Positions 20,540 to 29,826 are shown, counted from the first letter of the stretch. The stretch: 64,000 nucleotides of DNA from Marinilactibacillus psychrotolerans (GCF_900101525.1 NZ_FMZD01000009.1:37975-101974); one strand, 5' to 3'. Translations and numbers: made by a program. The notes: generated from the sequence alone by a model not told the origin.

Positions 20540-20694
20540 TGCCCTAAAATCATTCCCCTTTATATATTGTATATAATTCCTTTATAATTTTTGTTTATTT
20601 CTCATCTATCTGCTTGTTTGTCCGTTTTCTCTTAACTTAATTAAGCAAAATCGATGAAAATTCTTTTATAAATTTATAATCGTTTTAAAAAAAC

Positions 20695-20712
20695 AAATAA
20701 AGCGCTTTATTT
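20695..20712. promoter_or_regulatory. 18-bp perfect palindrome
   Basis: AAATAAAGCGCTTTATTT, alone in a 380-bp AT-rich spacer before the acetyltransferase gene. Possible operator; too short a loop for a terminator. Nothing else recognisable was seen between 20540 and 20920. Confidence 0.4.
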
Positions 20713-20920
20713 TCGTTAGTTTATACAAAAATATCTTGTTTATTTCTTTCAGGATAGCGCATATATTTTACATAGTTGAGTATTTTTTTATTTTATGTAT
20801 ACTGAAGTGAATCAAGAATTATCTGCACAGAAAATTCATTTATTCATCACAGCTTTTTCATTATTCGAGGACATTTTATCTAAAGTAAAAATCAATGTCC
20901 GGGAGGAGTATTCAATTCGT

Positions 20921-21400
20921 ATGTGGCAATATAAACAGTTGGAAGAATTAAGCGCAAAAGATCTTCACTTAATTTTAAAAGAAAGAACCAAAGTATTCGT
21001 AGTAGAGCAAGCTGCTGCTTATCAAGAAGTGGATGATATCGATCTCCACGCCACACATCTATTAAAAAGATGTAAAGATACAGTGAATGCCTATTGTCGA
21101 GTTTACTTGAAAGATGGAAAGGTACGAATCGGTCGTGTACTCGTTCCAGAGCACTGCAGAAATATAGGTCATGGAAGAGAGTTAATGCAAGTAGCCTTAA
21201 ATTATATCACCGTTCGTTATCCTAAAAGAGAAGTTCAAATCCAAGCAGAAGCTTATTTGAAAGACTTTTATGAGTCTTTCGGTTTCGAACTTATCTCAGA
21301 ACTTTATTACGAAGACGATATTGCGCATTACGATATGCTTTACAAAAATCATCATCAAGTAGATTCTACGAAAATTAAACAAACCAATTTATCTGAGTAA
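20921..21400 (+). CDS. GNAT family N-acetyltransferase, ElaA type
   Basis: Single-domain acetyl-CoA-dependent acetyltransferase resembling E. coli ElaA. Typical stretches are LHLILKERTKVFVVEQAAAYQEVD, GRVLVPEHCRNIGHGRELMQ (acetyl-CoA loop R/Q-x2-G-x-G/A variant) and SFGFELISE. The frame is open 42 codons upstream without ribosome site; GGGAGGAG twelve bases before the ATG at 20921 and ElaA similarity from MWQYKQLEEL support the shorter 159-aa form. Substrate unknown. Confidence 0.82.
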   Translation: MWQYKQLEELSAKDLHLILKERTKVFVVEQAAAYQEVDDIDLHATHLLKRCKDTVNAYCRVYLKDGKVRIGRVLVPEHCRNIGHGRELMQVALNYITVRYPKREVQIQAEAYLKDFYESFGFELISELYYEDDIAHYDMLYKNHHQVDSTKIKQTNLSE

Positions 21401-21412
21401 CTTTAAACAATA

Positions 21413-21450
21413 CAAAGAGGACACTCTTCTAAAAAGTGTCCTCTTTTTTT
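21413..21450. terminator. Bidirectional terminator between two acetyltransferase genes
   Basis: Stem AAAGAGGACACT / AGTGTCCTCTTT with T7 on the plus strand and TTTG on the other, between convergent genes. The minus-strand coding frame ends inside the right arm. Confidence 0.85.
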
Positions 21451-21863
21451 ATACTGTATTCATTAATTATCAGTCCGAATGCCTCTTGTTCAGAAACCGT
21501 GAATCCTTCTTTTCTACAATACCGGATCACGTTCCTGCTGCTTTCCGTCAATAATATTTTCTGAGGGATTTGTGCATTTTTTTCTAACGCTTTTTTTAAT
21601 AGAGTATATTCGATTTTTCCACCTTGATAATCTTTTTTTACTAGAATATCTTGAATATAAACCTTATATGCTTCTTCTCCTACAACTCTTGCTAGGCCGA
21701 CTAGCTCTTCTTTATCCCATGCCGAAAAAACTTGCCGTGTATTTAGAATCATTTTCTCTAAAATAGAAGGATCCCTGACATAGTCTAACCAGCTTATACT
21801 TTCATATAAATTGTTTAACTGTTCTATTTCAATATTTTTTATTGTTTTGTATACAATTTTCAG
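21429..21863 (-). CDS. GNAT family N-acetyltransferase with non-ATG start
   Basis: Acetyltransferase whose first in-frame ATG (21752) lies inside the domain. The frame continues upstream with convincing GNAT sequence (IEIEQLNNLYESISWLDYV) to a stop near 21872. The only initiation signal there is AAAAGGTG eight bases before a CTG at 21863, giving 144 aa (KIVYKTIKNIEIE...). Core motifs include EELVGLARVVGE, VYIQDILVKKDYQGGKIE and the C-terminal RKEGFTVSEQ. A rare CTG start, or a mutated ATG that weakens the gene, are both possible. Confidence 0.68.
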   Translation of the reverse strand: MKIVYKTIKNIEIEQLNNLYESISWLDYVRDPSILEKMILNTRQVFSAWDKEELVGLARVVGEEAYKVYIQDILVKKDYQGGKIEYTLLKKALEKNAQIPQKILLTESSRNVIRYCRKEGFTVSEQEAFGLIINEYSIKKEDTF

Positions 21864-21923
21864 TTTTAATCACCTTTTCTTCTAAATCTCTATTTATTAA
21901 AACGCTCATTTTATACTTCTTCA

Positions 21924-23306
21924 TTATTTCCAGCTATCTTGTTCAAAAGAAACTTTATGTTTTTTCTTACTGTACTCTGCTGCCTTATCTCCAGCGGTCC
22001 TCCCAAAGACAATCGTTTCAGCAATTGCGTTGCCGCCAATCCGATTCTGTCCATGTAATCCGCCAACGGTTTCCCCAGCTGCGTAAAGTCCCTTAATACT
22101 TTCTCCATTTTTATTCAATACTTCTGCATGGATATTGATTTTTACTCCACCCATCGTATGATGGATCCCCGGTGCGATTTTAATCGCAAAATATGGCCCA
22201 CCATCCATAGAGGATTCAATGGATTCATCTCTTACACTTTGACTTACATTGGTATCATTCCACTTTTTAACTGACTGCTTTAAATTAATTTCCGTCATTT
22301 TCAAATATTGAGCTAATGCTTCAATAGAATCTTTTGAATAAACCATTTTTTTATATTCATAAAAGGAGACAGCGAGTACTCGTTTTCTGATTTTATTGTT
22401 AAATATTAAGTAAGCATAGGGTTCTTCCAACTTTAAAATCGCATCTGATACAACGTCTCGTCGATCTAATTCTTCAACAAACCTGTTGCCCCATTTATTG
22501 ACAAGTAGTGCACCTTCTCCTCGCAAAGCTTCAGTTACTAAAATCCCTGTTTCTTGATGAACTGTTGGATGAATTTGTACCTGATTCAAATCACGAACAG
22601 CTCCCCCGATCGCTTGAATCATTTGAATACCTGATCCTTGGGTTCCTGGATGATTAGTTGTAATGATTCCATCAAGCTGCGGTGCGTACTTCTGTAATAA
22701 TACCTTGTTAGCACCAAATCCTCCAGTAGTTACGATAACACAATCTGCTAATATTTTTTTCTTTTCCTTCAAATTATCTTCTATTTGTACTCCAACTATT
22801 TTGCTATTCTTTACTAGTAATTTTTCTGCCTTTGATTGGAATAGGATTGGAATATTCAATTCTTTTATTTTTTTCAATAATCCAGACACTAGATATTGAC
22901 CAATAGCTGATCCATCTGCTGGGCGGTGTGTTCTATTCACACTCATCCCACCGGTCTTGGTCAAATCCGATAAAGTGATGCCTAATCCATCCAGCCAATC
23001 AATCGCATCTGCTGAATGATTTACGAAATATTTTAGTAACTCTTTATCATTCGCCTGATTTCCACCTTTATATGTTTCCTGAAAAAAGCATTCGTTAGAG
23101 TCTTCAACATTTTGCTTACTCTGAAATTTTGATTCTGAAGCATTCATTCCTGCCGAAGATTTGATTGTATTCCCTTTGATCTCATTAAGCTGTTCAACCA
23201 AAACAACATTTGCTCCAGATAACTTTGCAGAAATAGCAGCAGCCATCCCTGCTCCTCCTGCCCCTACCACAACAATATCTACTTTATCATTTTGAATTAC
23301 CTGCAC
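21924..23306 (-). CDS. FAD-dependent fumarate reductase-like flavoprotein
   Basis: Soluble flavoprotein of the fumarate reductase/flavocytochrome c family (460 aa). FAD motif VVGAGGAGMAAAISAKLSGA at the N-terminus; all catalytic positions known from FccA are present: QIHPTV (His), EALRGEGALL (Arg acid), IHHTMGGV (His) and GLHGQNRIGGNA (Arg). It lacks the haem and FMN-binding domains of relatives, so electrons must come from another donor. Substrate could be fumarate, urocanate or another enoate. GTG at 23306 has GGAG nine bases upstream; the TTG two codons earlier is too close. Confidence 0.88.
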   Translation of the reverse strand: MQVIQNDKVDIVVVGAGGAGMAAAISAKLSGANVVLVEQLNEIKGNTIKSSAGMNASESKFQSKQNVEDSNECFFQETYKGGNQANDKELLKYFVNHSADAIDWLDGLGITLSDLTKTGGMSVNRTHRPADGSAIGQYLVSGLLKKIKELNIPILFQSKAEKLLVKNSKIVGVQIEDNLKEKKKILADCVIVTTGGFGANKVLLQKYAPQLDGIITTNHPGTQGSGIQMIQAIGGAVRDLNQVQIHPTVHQETGILVTEALRGEGALLVNKWGNRFVEELDRRDVVSDAILKLEEPYAYLIFNNKIRKRVLAVSFYEYKKMVYSKDSIEALAQYLKMTEINLKQSVKKWNDTNVSQSVRDESIESSMDGGPYFAIKIAPGIHHTMGGVKINIHAEVLNKNGESIKGLYAAGETVGGLHGQNRIGGNAIAETIVFGRTAGDKAAEYSKKKHKVSFEQDSWK

Positions 23307-23397
23307 TAGCAATCACTCCTTTGGTTTGTATGTATCACTAATTATTTTGTGAAAAAAGTTCTATTTATATTGTAGCTTTTCTTCAGATATTGTACAA

Positions 23398-23425
23398 CGC
23401 AAAAAAAGCCAGGTAACTACACCTG
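23398..23425 (-). terminator. Terminator of the arsenic operon
   Basis: CAGGT-GTAGTT-ACCTG stem followed by GCTTTTTTTGC on the minus strand, 24 bp after acr3. Confidence 0.75.
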
Positions 23426-23448
23426 ACCTTTCTGGACTAAAAATTCTG

Positions 23449-24504
23449 TTATTTAAAATCAAACCACTTTTGTGTACGGTTTGCTATTTTAACCAGTAAT
23501 AACATAATAGGAACTTCTACCAGCACGCCTACCACTGTAGCTAATGTAGCTCCTGAATTTAAACCAAACAACGAAATAGCTACGGCTACAGATAATTCAA
23601 AAAAGTTACTTGCTCCAATCATTGCAGATGGAGCAGCGATGTTATAAGGTAGTCTACATGCATAAGCTCCAAAATAAGTCACGCCAAAAATGATAAACGT
23701 TTGTAAAATAAGCGGAATTGATATCAACAAGATATGAATGGGATTCTGTACAATGCGTTCTCCTTGAAAAGAAAAGATTATAATCAAAGTAAGCAATAAT
23801 CCTATCATCGTTACTCGATCAAACTTACTTATAAAGTTTTTTTCAAAGTAAGTTTTTCCCTTTTTACTGACTACTAATTTTCTTACTACTATTCCAAGTA
23901 CTAAAGGAACGACAACGAATAATATTGTTGACAGTATCAAAGTATTCCATGGTACGACAACATTACCAACGCCTAGTAGCAATGCAACAATTGGGGCAAA
24001 CAAGACCAATATAATAATATCATTGATTGAAACCTGAACTAATGTATACGCTGGATCCCCGTTTGTTAACTTGCTCCACACAAATACCATCGCCGTACAT
24101 GGTGCTGCACCTAAAAGAACGGCTCCTGCAATGTACTCTCTCGCTAACCCCTCTTCAATAAATCCATTGAAGACAAACAAAAAGAAAAATGAAGCAATTA
24201 AAAACATGGTAAAGGGTTTAACAGCCCAGTTGATGGTTGTTGTCAAAAGTAATCCTTTAGGCTTTTTGGTTGCATCCACTATACTCGAAAAATCAATTTT
24301 GAGCATCATAGGGAAAATCATGATCCAAATCAAGATAGCAGTTGGAATAGAGACTTGATAATATTCAAAACGGCTTAAAACATCTGGAATCCAGGGGATG
24401 AATTGTCCAATCATGACTCCTATTGCCATACATAATAAAACCCAGACTGTTAAATATCTTTCGAAAATACTAATGGCTGCTTGCTGTTTACTTTCTTTTT
24501 CCAT
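23449..24504 (-). CDS. acr3: ACR3-family arsenite efflux transporter
   Basis: Bile-acid/sodium-symporter fold exporter of arsenite, 351 aa with about ten hydrophobic segments. Family hallmarks are GAAPCTAMVFVWSKLTNGDPAYTLVQVSIND (the conserved Cys lies in PCTAMVFVWS) and SAMIGASNFFELSVAVAISLFG. ATG at 24504 has GTGGAGG six bases upstream and begins MEKESKQQAAIS. It ends the arsR-cdr-acr3 operon, after an 18-bp hairpin that may tune its expression. Confidence 0.93.
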   Translation of the reverse strand: MEKESKQQAAISIFERYLTVWVLLCMAIGVMIGQFIPWIPDVLSRFEYYQVSIPTAILIWIMIFPMMLKIDFSSIVDATKKPKGLLLTTTINWAVKPFTMFLIASFFFLFVFNGFIEEGLAREYIAGAVLLGAAPCTAMVFVWSKLTNGDPAYTLVQVSINDIIILVLFAPIVALLLGVGNVVVPWNTLILSTILFVVVPLVLGIVVRKLVVSKKGKTYFEKNFISKFDRVTMIGLLLTLIIIFSFQGERIVQNPIHILLISIPLILQTFIIFGVTYFGAYACRLPYNIAAPSAMIGASNFFELSVAVAISLFGLNSGATLATVVGVLVEVPIMLLLVKIANRTQKWFDFK

Positions 24505-24563
24505 TCTTATCCTCCACTTTGCATCATTCATCAAATAATTTTGATCTATCATTCTAAAATTTG

Positions 24564-24611
24564 TTCTTTTAAACCATGTCTGTTATCAAAACTAGACATG
24601 GTTTAAAAGAA
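24564..24611 (-). terminator. Intergenic hairpin between cdr and acr3
   Basis: Perfect 18-bp inverted repeat TTCTTTTAAACCATGTCT with 12-nt loop. Not followed by a clean T-run; it lies after cdr, which is downstream of acr3 start on the plus map, so it sits between acr3 leader and the end of cdr. It may attenuate read-through or stabilise the cdr message. Confidence 0.5.
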
Positions 24612-24625
24612 CCACTTAGTACATA

Positions 24626-26287
24626 TTAATTTTCTTTGCTTTTTATATAATACTGATAATTGGTATTTCCTCCAGATAATACATACACTTGCTTAAAGCC
24701 AATATTCAATAGGAGGTTCTGGGCAGTATTGCTCGTTACGCCTTTATTACAGTAAACAACCGTAAGTTTATCTTTATCTAATTCCGCTGCTCTTTTACGT
24801 AAGTCTGGCATCGGAATATGAACGGCCTCTTTAACATGATTTTTTGCATAAGCCGATTTTGATCTAACATCTACAACTTGAACCACTTTCTGATTCTCTT
24901 GTAATTCCACTAACGCTTCTGGTGTTAGGACTGGCTGACCCGTGCGGGCATTTTCCAGAACCATTCCCGTATATAATACAGGATCTTTTGTCGTGCTAAA
25001 CGGCGGTGCATAAGCTAAATCTAAATGGAATAAATCTTCCGCTTTTGCGCCAAATGTGATGGCGGTGGCTAACACATCAATTCGTTTATCTACCCCTTCA
25101 GGTCCAATGATTTGTGCACCTAACACTCTCCCAGTTTCTCGATCTGCAACAGCTTTGATTAGCAGATTCTTACCACCCACATAGGTTGCATGAGCTGGTT
25201 TAATGTTGTGGATCACAACCGGATCAAATCCGGACTGTTGTGCTTCTCTATAAGATAACCCTGTAAAACCAACTGTTAAATCAAATAAACGGAAAATTCC
25301 TGTACCTAATATCCCTTTAAAAGATAAAGATCCTCCAGTAAGATGATCTCCTGCAATTCTTCCCATTTTATTGGCTGTAGAACCTAATGGAATATAGGAA
25401 GGCTGCTTAGTGATCAAATTAAAACTTTCAGCGACATCTCCGACAGCATAGACATCTTCTTCTGAAGTCTGCATATGTTCATTAACTTTGATTGCTCCAG
25501 TATCTCCTAACGCTATATCAGCATCTTTCGCTAAAAAAACATTCGGTCTAACACCAATTGCTAAAATAACTAGATCTACAGCAATATCTTTTCCTTTGTT
25601 TGTGTGGAGCTGCTCCGCTTTTCTATCTCCAGTAATCGATTCTACTTTATCCGCAAGATGCAATTGAACATTGTTTTCTTTCAACTTTTCTTTCAAATGA
25701 TAAGACATGTCTGCATCGATTTTAGGGAAGATTTGATCTGCCAATTCAACAATTGAGACTTCTAATCCTTTTTGCGTGAACTGTTCAGCCATTTCTAATC
25801 CAATAAACCCGGAACCAACTATTGCTACCTTTTTGATTTCCTGATTATGCATATATTGATCAATAGCTTTCGTATTGTCCATCGATTTAACGTGAAAAAC
25901 ATTTTCGTAAGTGTTTAAGTTGAATGGCGGAGGTGTTAAAGAATAAGATCCTGTCGCCAACACTAATTTATCATAAGTTTCTCTAAACCCATTCTCTGTA
26001 GTTTTATCATATATTTCAATTTCTTTGACGAGTGGATGAATAGCGGTTACGTGATGATTTGTATGGATATCAATTTCGAAGCGATCTTTAAACCATTTAG
26101 GATTTCTAGGAATCAATTCTTCAATCGATTCTACTTCTCCACCTAAATAGTAAGGCATTCCACACACAGAATAAGAAATATCCTGGTTTTCTTCATACAC
26201 TACAATTTCGACTGTTTCATCATTTCGACGCGCCTTAGCAGCTACAGATGTTCCAGCAGCGACCGATCCAATCACAACAATTTTCAT
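24626..26287 (-). CDS. cdr: CoA-disulfide reductase with C-terminal rhodanese domain
   Basis: Fusion of a pyridine nucleotide-disulfide oxidoreductase (about 1-445) with a rhodanese domain (about 460-553). FAD motif GSVAAGTSVAAKARR; single active cysteine Cys42 in SYSVCGMPYY as in CoADR; NAD motif IVGSGFIGLEMAE; VYAVGDVAES. The rhodanese cysteine is Cys513 in VYCNKGVTS. Such CoADR-RHD proteins reduce CoA disulfide/persulfide or polysulfide. Position between arsR and acr3 suggests a role in thiol redox balance or arsenate reduction; that is inference. Confidence 0.9.
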   Translation of the reverse strand: MKIVVIGSVAAGTSVAAKARRNDETVEIVVYEENQDISYSVCGMPYYLGGEVESIEELIPRNPKWFKDRFEIDIHTNHHVTAIHPLVKEIEIYDKTTENGFRETYDKLVLATGSYSLTPPPFNLNTYENVFHVKSMDNTKAIDQYMHNQEIKKVAIVGSGFIGLEMAEQFTQKGLEVSIVELADQIFPKIDADMSYHLKEKLKENNVQLHLADKVESITGDRKAEQLHTNKGKDIAVDLVILAIGVRPNVFLAKDADIALGDTGAIKVNEHMQTSEEDVYAVGDVAESFNLITKQPSYIPLGSTANKMGRIAGDHLTGGSLSFKGILGTGIFRLFDLTVGFTGLSYREAQQSGFDPVVIHNIKPAHATYVGGKNLLIKAVADRETGRVLGAQIIGPEGVDKRIDVLATAITFGAKAEDLFHLDLAYAPPFSTTKDPVLYTGMVLENARTGQPVLTPEALVELQENQKVVQVVDVRSKSAYAKNHVKEAVHIPMPDLRKRAAELDKDKLTVVYCNKGVTSNTAQNLLLNIGFKQVYVLSGGNTNYQYYIKSKEN

Positions 26288-26299
26288 AATATCCTCCTT

Positions 26300-26629
26300 T
26301 TAACAGCAGTTATCGTCTTCTGATTTTAAAAAGTAGCAAAATTGATCAGATAGCAACTCATTAATTTTTTCTTCTTCTACCCAATAGTAACTCCAAGTTT
26401 TAGAAACTTCTTTTTTGATCAGTTTAGCATTCAGTAATATCTTCAAATGATACGAAAGTTTAGATTGATGGAGATCCAGAACCTCTTCCAGGTCACATAC
26501 ACAAGATTTGCCATTCAAAGCTAATAAATGCAGAATGGTCAATCGAATAGGATCTGATAATGCTTTAAATTGTTTCGCATAATTGGAGATTTCAGGTGCA
26601 TCGATCAAAACATTTTTAGTTTGACTCAT
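26300..26629 (-). CDS. arsR: ArsR-family metalloregulator
   Basis: Winged-helix repressor, 109 aa, that releases DNA on binding As(III)/Sb(III). The metal-site motif CVCDLEEVLDLHQSKLSYHLKIL carries the Cys-x-Cys at the start of the recognition helix, and the C-terminus ends in a further Cys pair (DDNCC). First gene of the operon, 12 bp before cdr. Two ATCAA/TTGAT inverted repeats in the spacer to divergent chrA are candidate operators. Confidence 0.93.
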   Translation of the reverse strand: MSQTKNVLIDAPEISNYAKQFKALSDPIRLTILHLLALNGKSCVCDLEEVLDLHQSKLSYHLKILLNAKLIKKEVSKTWSYYWVEEEKINELLSDQFCYFLKSEDDNCC

Positions 26630-26644
26630 TCACTAAACTCCTTA

Positions 26645-26684
26645 ATCAATTTATTTTGATGAAGCAAGTATATCAATACTTGAT
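26645..26684. promoter_or_regulatory. Candidate tandem ArsR operators
   Basis: ATCAA-N6-TTGAT at 26645-26660 and ATCAA-TAC-TTGAT at 26672-26684, directly upstream of arsR, in the divergent region shared with chrA. Same half-site in both, which suggests the same protein binds both. Confidence 0.55.
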
Positions 26685-26803
26685 AAGAGGTGCAACCAGA
26701 GAATTGTAAAGATTGTAAAGATATAAATTTCTATAGTAGTCCATATAAATTTATTGTATCTTTAATATATGACTATAAAATTTAATTGTTATGGAGTGAA
26801 ACT

Positions 26804-27994
26804 ATGTTAGAACATTCGACCCTTCCGGTCAGGGAGTGGAAATCTTTCCTAATGGATATTTTCATCTGTTCACTAGGGGCTTTCGGGGGCCCTGAAGCTC
26901 ACTACAGTGTATTCACAGACCAATTGGTGACTAAAAAGCACTATCTCTCAGAAGAAGAGTTAGTCGAATTAATTGCTTTATGCAGTTTTTTACCAGGTCC
27001 AAGCAGTACGCAGACAATCGTTGCAATCGGGCATAAAACCGGCGGACCTTGGTTAGCTTTTCTAACTATGCTTATCTGGGCCCTTCCAGCCTTAGTCATC
27101 ATGACCATCCTCTCTTTTCTGTATCAGTTTCTAAATAATCAGGAAATTTCTACGGATATCTTGCGATATATAGGTCCTATGGCAGTTGGTTTTATTATTG
27201 TTGCTTCTTATCGTATCGGAAAAAAAGTGGTCAAAGATCCTCTCACTTTATTCTTATTATTTTTTGGAGCAGGCATAACTTACTTTATTCGTGACCCCTG
27301 GATTTTCCCCACTGTTTTAATAGCCGGTGGACTTATTAGTATTCTTTCAACAAAGGAGAAAGAATTATGGAATCATGTTAAATTAAATCCACCCTATCCA
27401 TACCTTGGATTATTTCTGTTTTTCACTTTTGGTTCTTTGTTACTAGCAATCCTTTTTGATAATGAGCTGATTCAGCTATTTGAGCATTTCTATCGTTATG
27501 GCTATCTCGTTTTTGGTGGTGGTCAAGTGGTTATTCCCGTGATGTATGGTGAATTAGTCGAAGTCAATCAGCTTATGAGCAGTAATGAATTTTTAACTGG
27601 TTACGGACTGGTTCAAGGTATCCCTGGTCCCATGTTCAGCTTTAGTGCTTATGCAGGGGGGATGGCTGCACGTTCAGGTTCAGCCTTATATCAAACCATT
27701 GGGGCTATAGCTGGAGGAATCGGCATCTTTCTTCCGGGCCTATTGCTTATCTATTTTGTTTACCCGATGTGGGAGAAAATTAAACATATTAAAGGATTTA
27801 AAATTGCTTTAAGAGGAGTAGCTGCTGTAGCGGGTGGTTTGATTGCGATCGCTGCAGTCTTATTAACTCAGCAAAGTGGTCTCTCTTGGGATAACCTCCT
27901 CATTACTGCAGTCACTGTACTTTTGTTATCCAGTAGAAAAATCCCTGCTCCAATCATTGTTTTAATCATTATTTTAATTGGTTGGCTTTTATAA
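26804..27994 (+). CDS. chrA: Chromate transporter ChrA, two-domain (CHR) family
   Basis: Membrane protein of 396 aa with two homologous CHR halves. Half 1: GAFGGPEAHYSVF and ELIALCSFLPGPSSTQTIVAIG; half 2: YRYGYLVFGGGQVVIPVMYGE and YGLVQGIPGPMFSFSAYAGG. About 11-12 hydrophobic segments. Predicted to export chromate by proton antiport; many homologues have unproven substrates. ATG at 26804 lies seven bases after GGAG; the frame upstream lacks such support. It is divergent from the arsenic operon, so the two oxyanion systems may share control. Confidence 0.9.
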   Translation: MLEHSTLPVREWKSFLMDIFICSLGAFGGPEAHYSVFTDQLVTKKHYLSEEELVELIALCSFLPGPSSTQTIVAIGHKTGGPWLAFLTMLIWALPALVIMTILSFLYQFLNNQEISTDILRYIGPMAVGFIIVASYRIGKKVVKDPLTLFLLFFGAGITYFIRDPWIFPTVLIAGGLISILSTKEKELWNHVKLNPPYPYLGLFLFFTFGSLLLAILFDNELIQLFEHFYRYGYLVFGGGQVVIPVMYGELVEVNQLMSSNEFLTGYGLVQGIPGPMFSFSAYAGGMAARSGSALYQTIGAIAGGIGIFLPGLLLIYFVYPMWEKIKHIKGFKIALRGVAAVAGGLIAIAAVLLTQQSGLSWDNLLITAVTVLLLSSRKIPAPIIVLIIILIGWLL

Positions 27995-28006
27995 TATAAT
28001 TCTTCT

Positions 28007-28324
28007 ATGAAGATTTCTACTATCACTAAAGGGATGGGATTTAAATTGGCAGATCTGTTTGAACTGGTCTTTAATTTTATCGTTTTTGTAATATCAGAGT
28101 CAGGACAAAGCTTTTTCAGAAATGAAAAAAGAAGTAAGAAGGTTCGTTTGTTTTTTGCTCTACTTATTTTCCTTTTCCCGGTCATCCTATTTTTATTATT
28201 AACGCCTCTCATTATAGAGCTAAATATATGGATCATTTATGTAGTTGTTTTTGGAATAGAAGTTTATTTCAGTTACTTAACCCTTAAATATACTAAAGGC
28301 ATCCTTATGGAATTTAAAGATTGA
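28007..28324 (+). CDS. Hypothetical two-helix membrane protein
   Basis: 105-aa protein starting 12 bp after chrA. N-terminal 45 residues are mixed (LADLFELVFNFIVFVISESGQSFF), followed by a basic stretch KRSKKVR and two hydrophobic segments (about 48-68 and 73-92). No family recognised. No good ribosome site precedes the first ATG; AAAGGG before the second Met (residue 10) is too close. Probably expressed with chrA by read-through, ends at a terminator. Confidence 0.6.
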   Translation: MKISTITKGMGFKLADLFELVFNFIVFVISESGQSFFRNEKRSKKVRLFFALLIFLFPVILFLLLTPLIIELNIWIIYVVVFGIEVYFSYLTLKYTKGILMEFKD

Positions 28325-28333
28325 AAATAAACT

Positions 28334-28368
28334 AAGAGGTATTCGCCATTTAGGGGAATACCTCTTTC
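28334..28368. terminator. Bidirectional terminator
   Basis: Stem AGAGGTATTC / GAATACCTCT with an 11-nt loop, between convergent genes. Confidence 0.82.
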
Positions 28369-28375
28369 TATAATA

Positions 28376-29746
28376 CTATCTCATAATATACTTGAGTATC
28401 TTTAACCCATTTTTAGCATTCGGATATCTGAAAGGATTATCAAAAAGAGTCGTTTGTTTCAAGATACTTTTCTGGTGAGAGAATGTCTCAAAACTGCTTT
28501 TCCCATGATAGCTTCCCATACCGCTTGTTCCAACCCCACCAAATGGTAAATAGGGTGTCACAATATGAAACACAGTGTCGTTAATGCACCCTCCACCAAA
28601 AGATACCGATCCTACAATCCGATTTTCCACTTGCTGATCTTGGGTAAACAGATAAAGAGCAAGCGGATTAGGATTTCTAGCAATTCCCTCCATCACCTCT
28701 GACAAGTCGTCGTATTCTAAAATAGGTAAGACTGGCCCGAATATCTCCTGTTGCATGACAGAATCTTCCCAAGCCACCTCTTCTAGGATTGTAGGTTCAA
28801 TGACTAATTGGTTCAAATCTTTGTCCCCACCATAGACCATGGTTCCTTCTGTAAGATACTGTTCAATTCGGTGAAAGTGATTTTGATTCACGATGTGCGT
28901 GTATGCTTGATTCTTAAGCGGATATTCTCCATAAAGAGACTTCACGGCATCAATCAACGCCTCTTTAAATTTCTCTTTAACCTCTCTATGTACATAGAGA
29001 TAGTCTGGCGCAACGCACGTTTGACCTGCATTTATGAATTTCCCCCAAGCAAGTCTTTTTGCTGCAAGTTTGATATCAGCATCTTTATGTACAATGCCGG
29101 GACTTTTTCCACCAAGCTCCAATGTTACTGGAGTCAAGTTTTTTGCAGCTGCCTCCATCACGATTTTTCCAACCGGCACACTTCCAGTAAAAAATATATA
29201 ATCAAAATCTAGCGCTAAGAGTTCTTGCGTTACTTCTGCATCACCTTGAATTACGGTAATATATTCTTCCGGGAAGGCTGATCTAATCAATTGACTTAAT
29301 ACATCCGCAGTATTCGGTGTTAATTCAGAAGGTTTAACAACTGCACAATTGCCTGCTGCTATAGCCCCAATAAGTGGTGACAACGTCAACTGGACAGGAT
29401 AATTCCACGGTCCTATCAACAAGGTTGTTCCATAAGGATCATAATGGACATATCCTTTTGATCCCAAATGCGTTAGGGACGTTTTCACCCTTTTTGGCCG
29501 ACTCCATTTCTTTAAATGCTTAATTACAAAGCTGATTTCGTGTAAAACAATCCCAATTTCAGAAGAATAAGACTCAAAGGCAGATTTATTCAGGTCTATT
29601 TTCATAGCTTTCATAAGCTTTTGTTCATTTGCTTTTAATAAATATTCCAGATTTTTTAATGCTTGTATCCGAAATTCTATACTTTTTGTACTATCGGTTT
29701 CGTAAAAATCGTGTTGTCTTTTTAGTAGCTGGTCATAAGTCCCCAT
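28376..29746 (-). CDS. Aldehyde dehydrogenase (class 3-like)
   Basis: NAD(P)-dependent oxidation of aldehydes. 456 aa, the short form without the N-terminal extension of class 1/2. Motifs: IGPWNYPVQL, VTLELGGKSPGIV (general-base Glu), GKFINAGQTCVAPDYLYV (nucleophile Cys), EIFGPVLPI and LPFGGVGTSGMG. Resembles YwdH/AldX-type broad-range or fatty-aldehyde dehydrogenases. ATG at 29746 follows GGGAGG. Monocistronic, no pathway neighbours that indicate substrate. Confidence 0.93.
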   Translation of the reverse strand: MGTYDQLLKRQHDFYETDSTKSIEFRIQALKNLEYLLKANEQKLMKAMKIDLNKSAFESYSSEIGIVLHEISFVIKHLKKWSRPKRVKTSLTHLGSKGYVHYDPYGTTLLIGPWNYPVQLTLSPLIGAIAAGNCAVVKPSELTPNTADVLSQLIRSAFPEEYITVIQGDAEVTQELLALDFDYIFFTGSVPVGKIVMEAAAKNLTPVTLELGGKSPGIVHKDADIKLAAKRLAWGKFINAGQTCVAPDYLYVHREVKEKFKEALIDAVKSLYGEYPLKNQAYTHIVNQNHFHRIEQYLTEGTMVYGGDKDLNQLVIEPTILEEVAWEDSVMQQEIFGPVLPILEYDDLSEVMEGIARNPNPLALYLFTQDQQVENRIVGSVSFGGGCINDTVFHIVTPYLPFGGVGTSGMGSYHGKSSFETFSHQKSILKQTTLFDNPFRYPNAKNGLKILKYIMR

Positions 29747-29826
29747 AAAATACCTCCCAATCAAATAATCGCACTCCTAAAGTAACATAAGAAAAATTCT
29801 TTCGATAGAAAAAGCTGGACATATTC

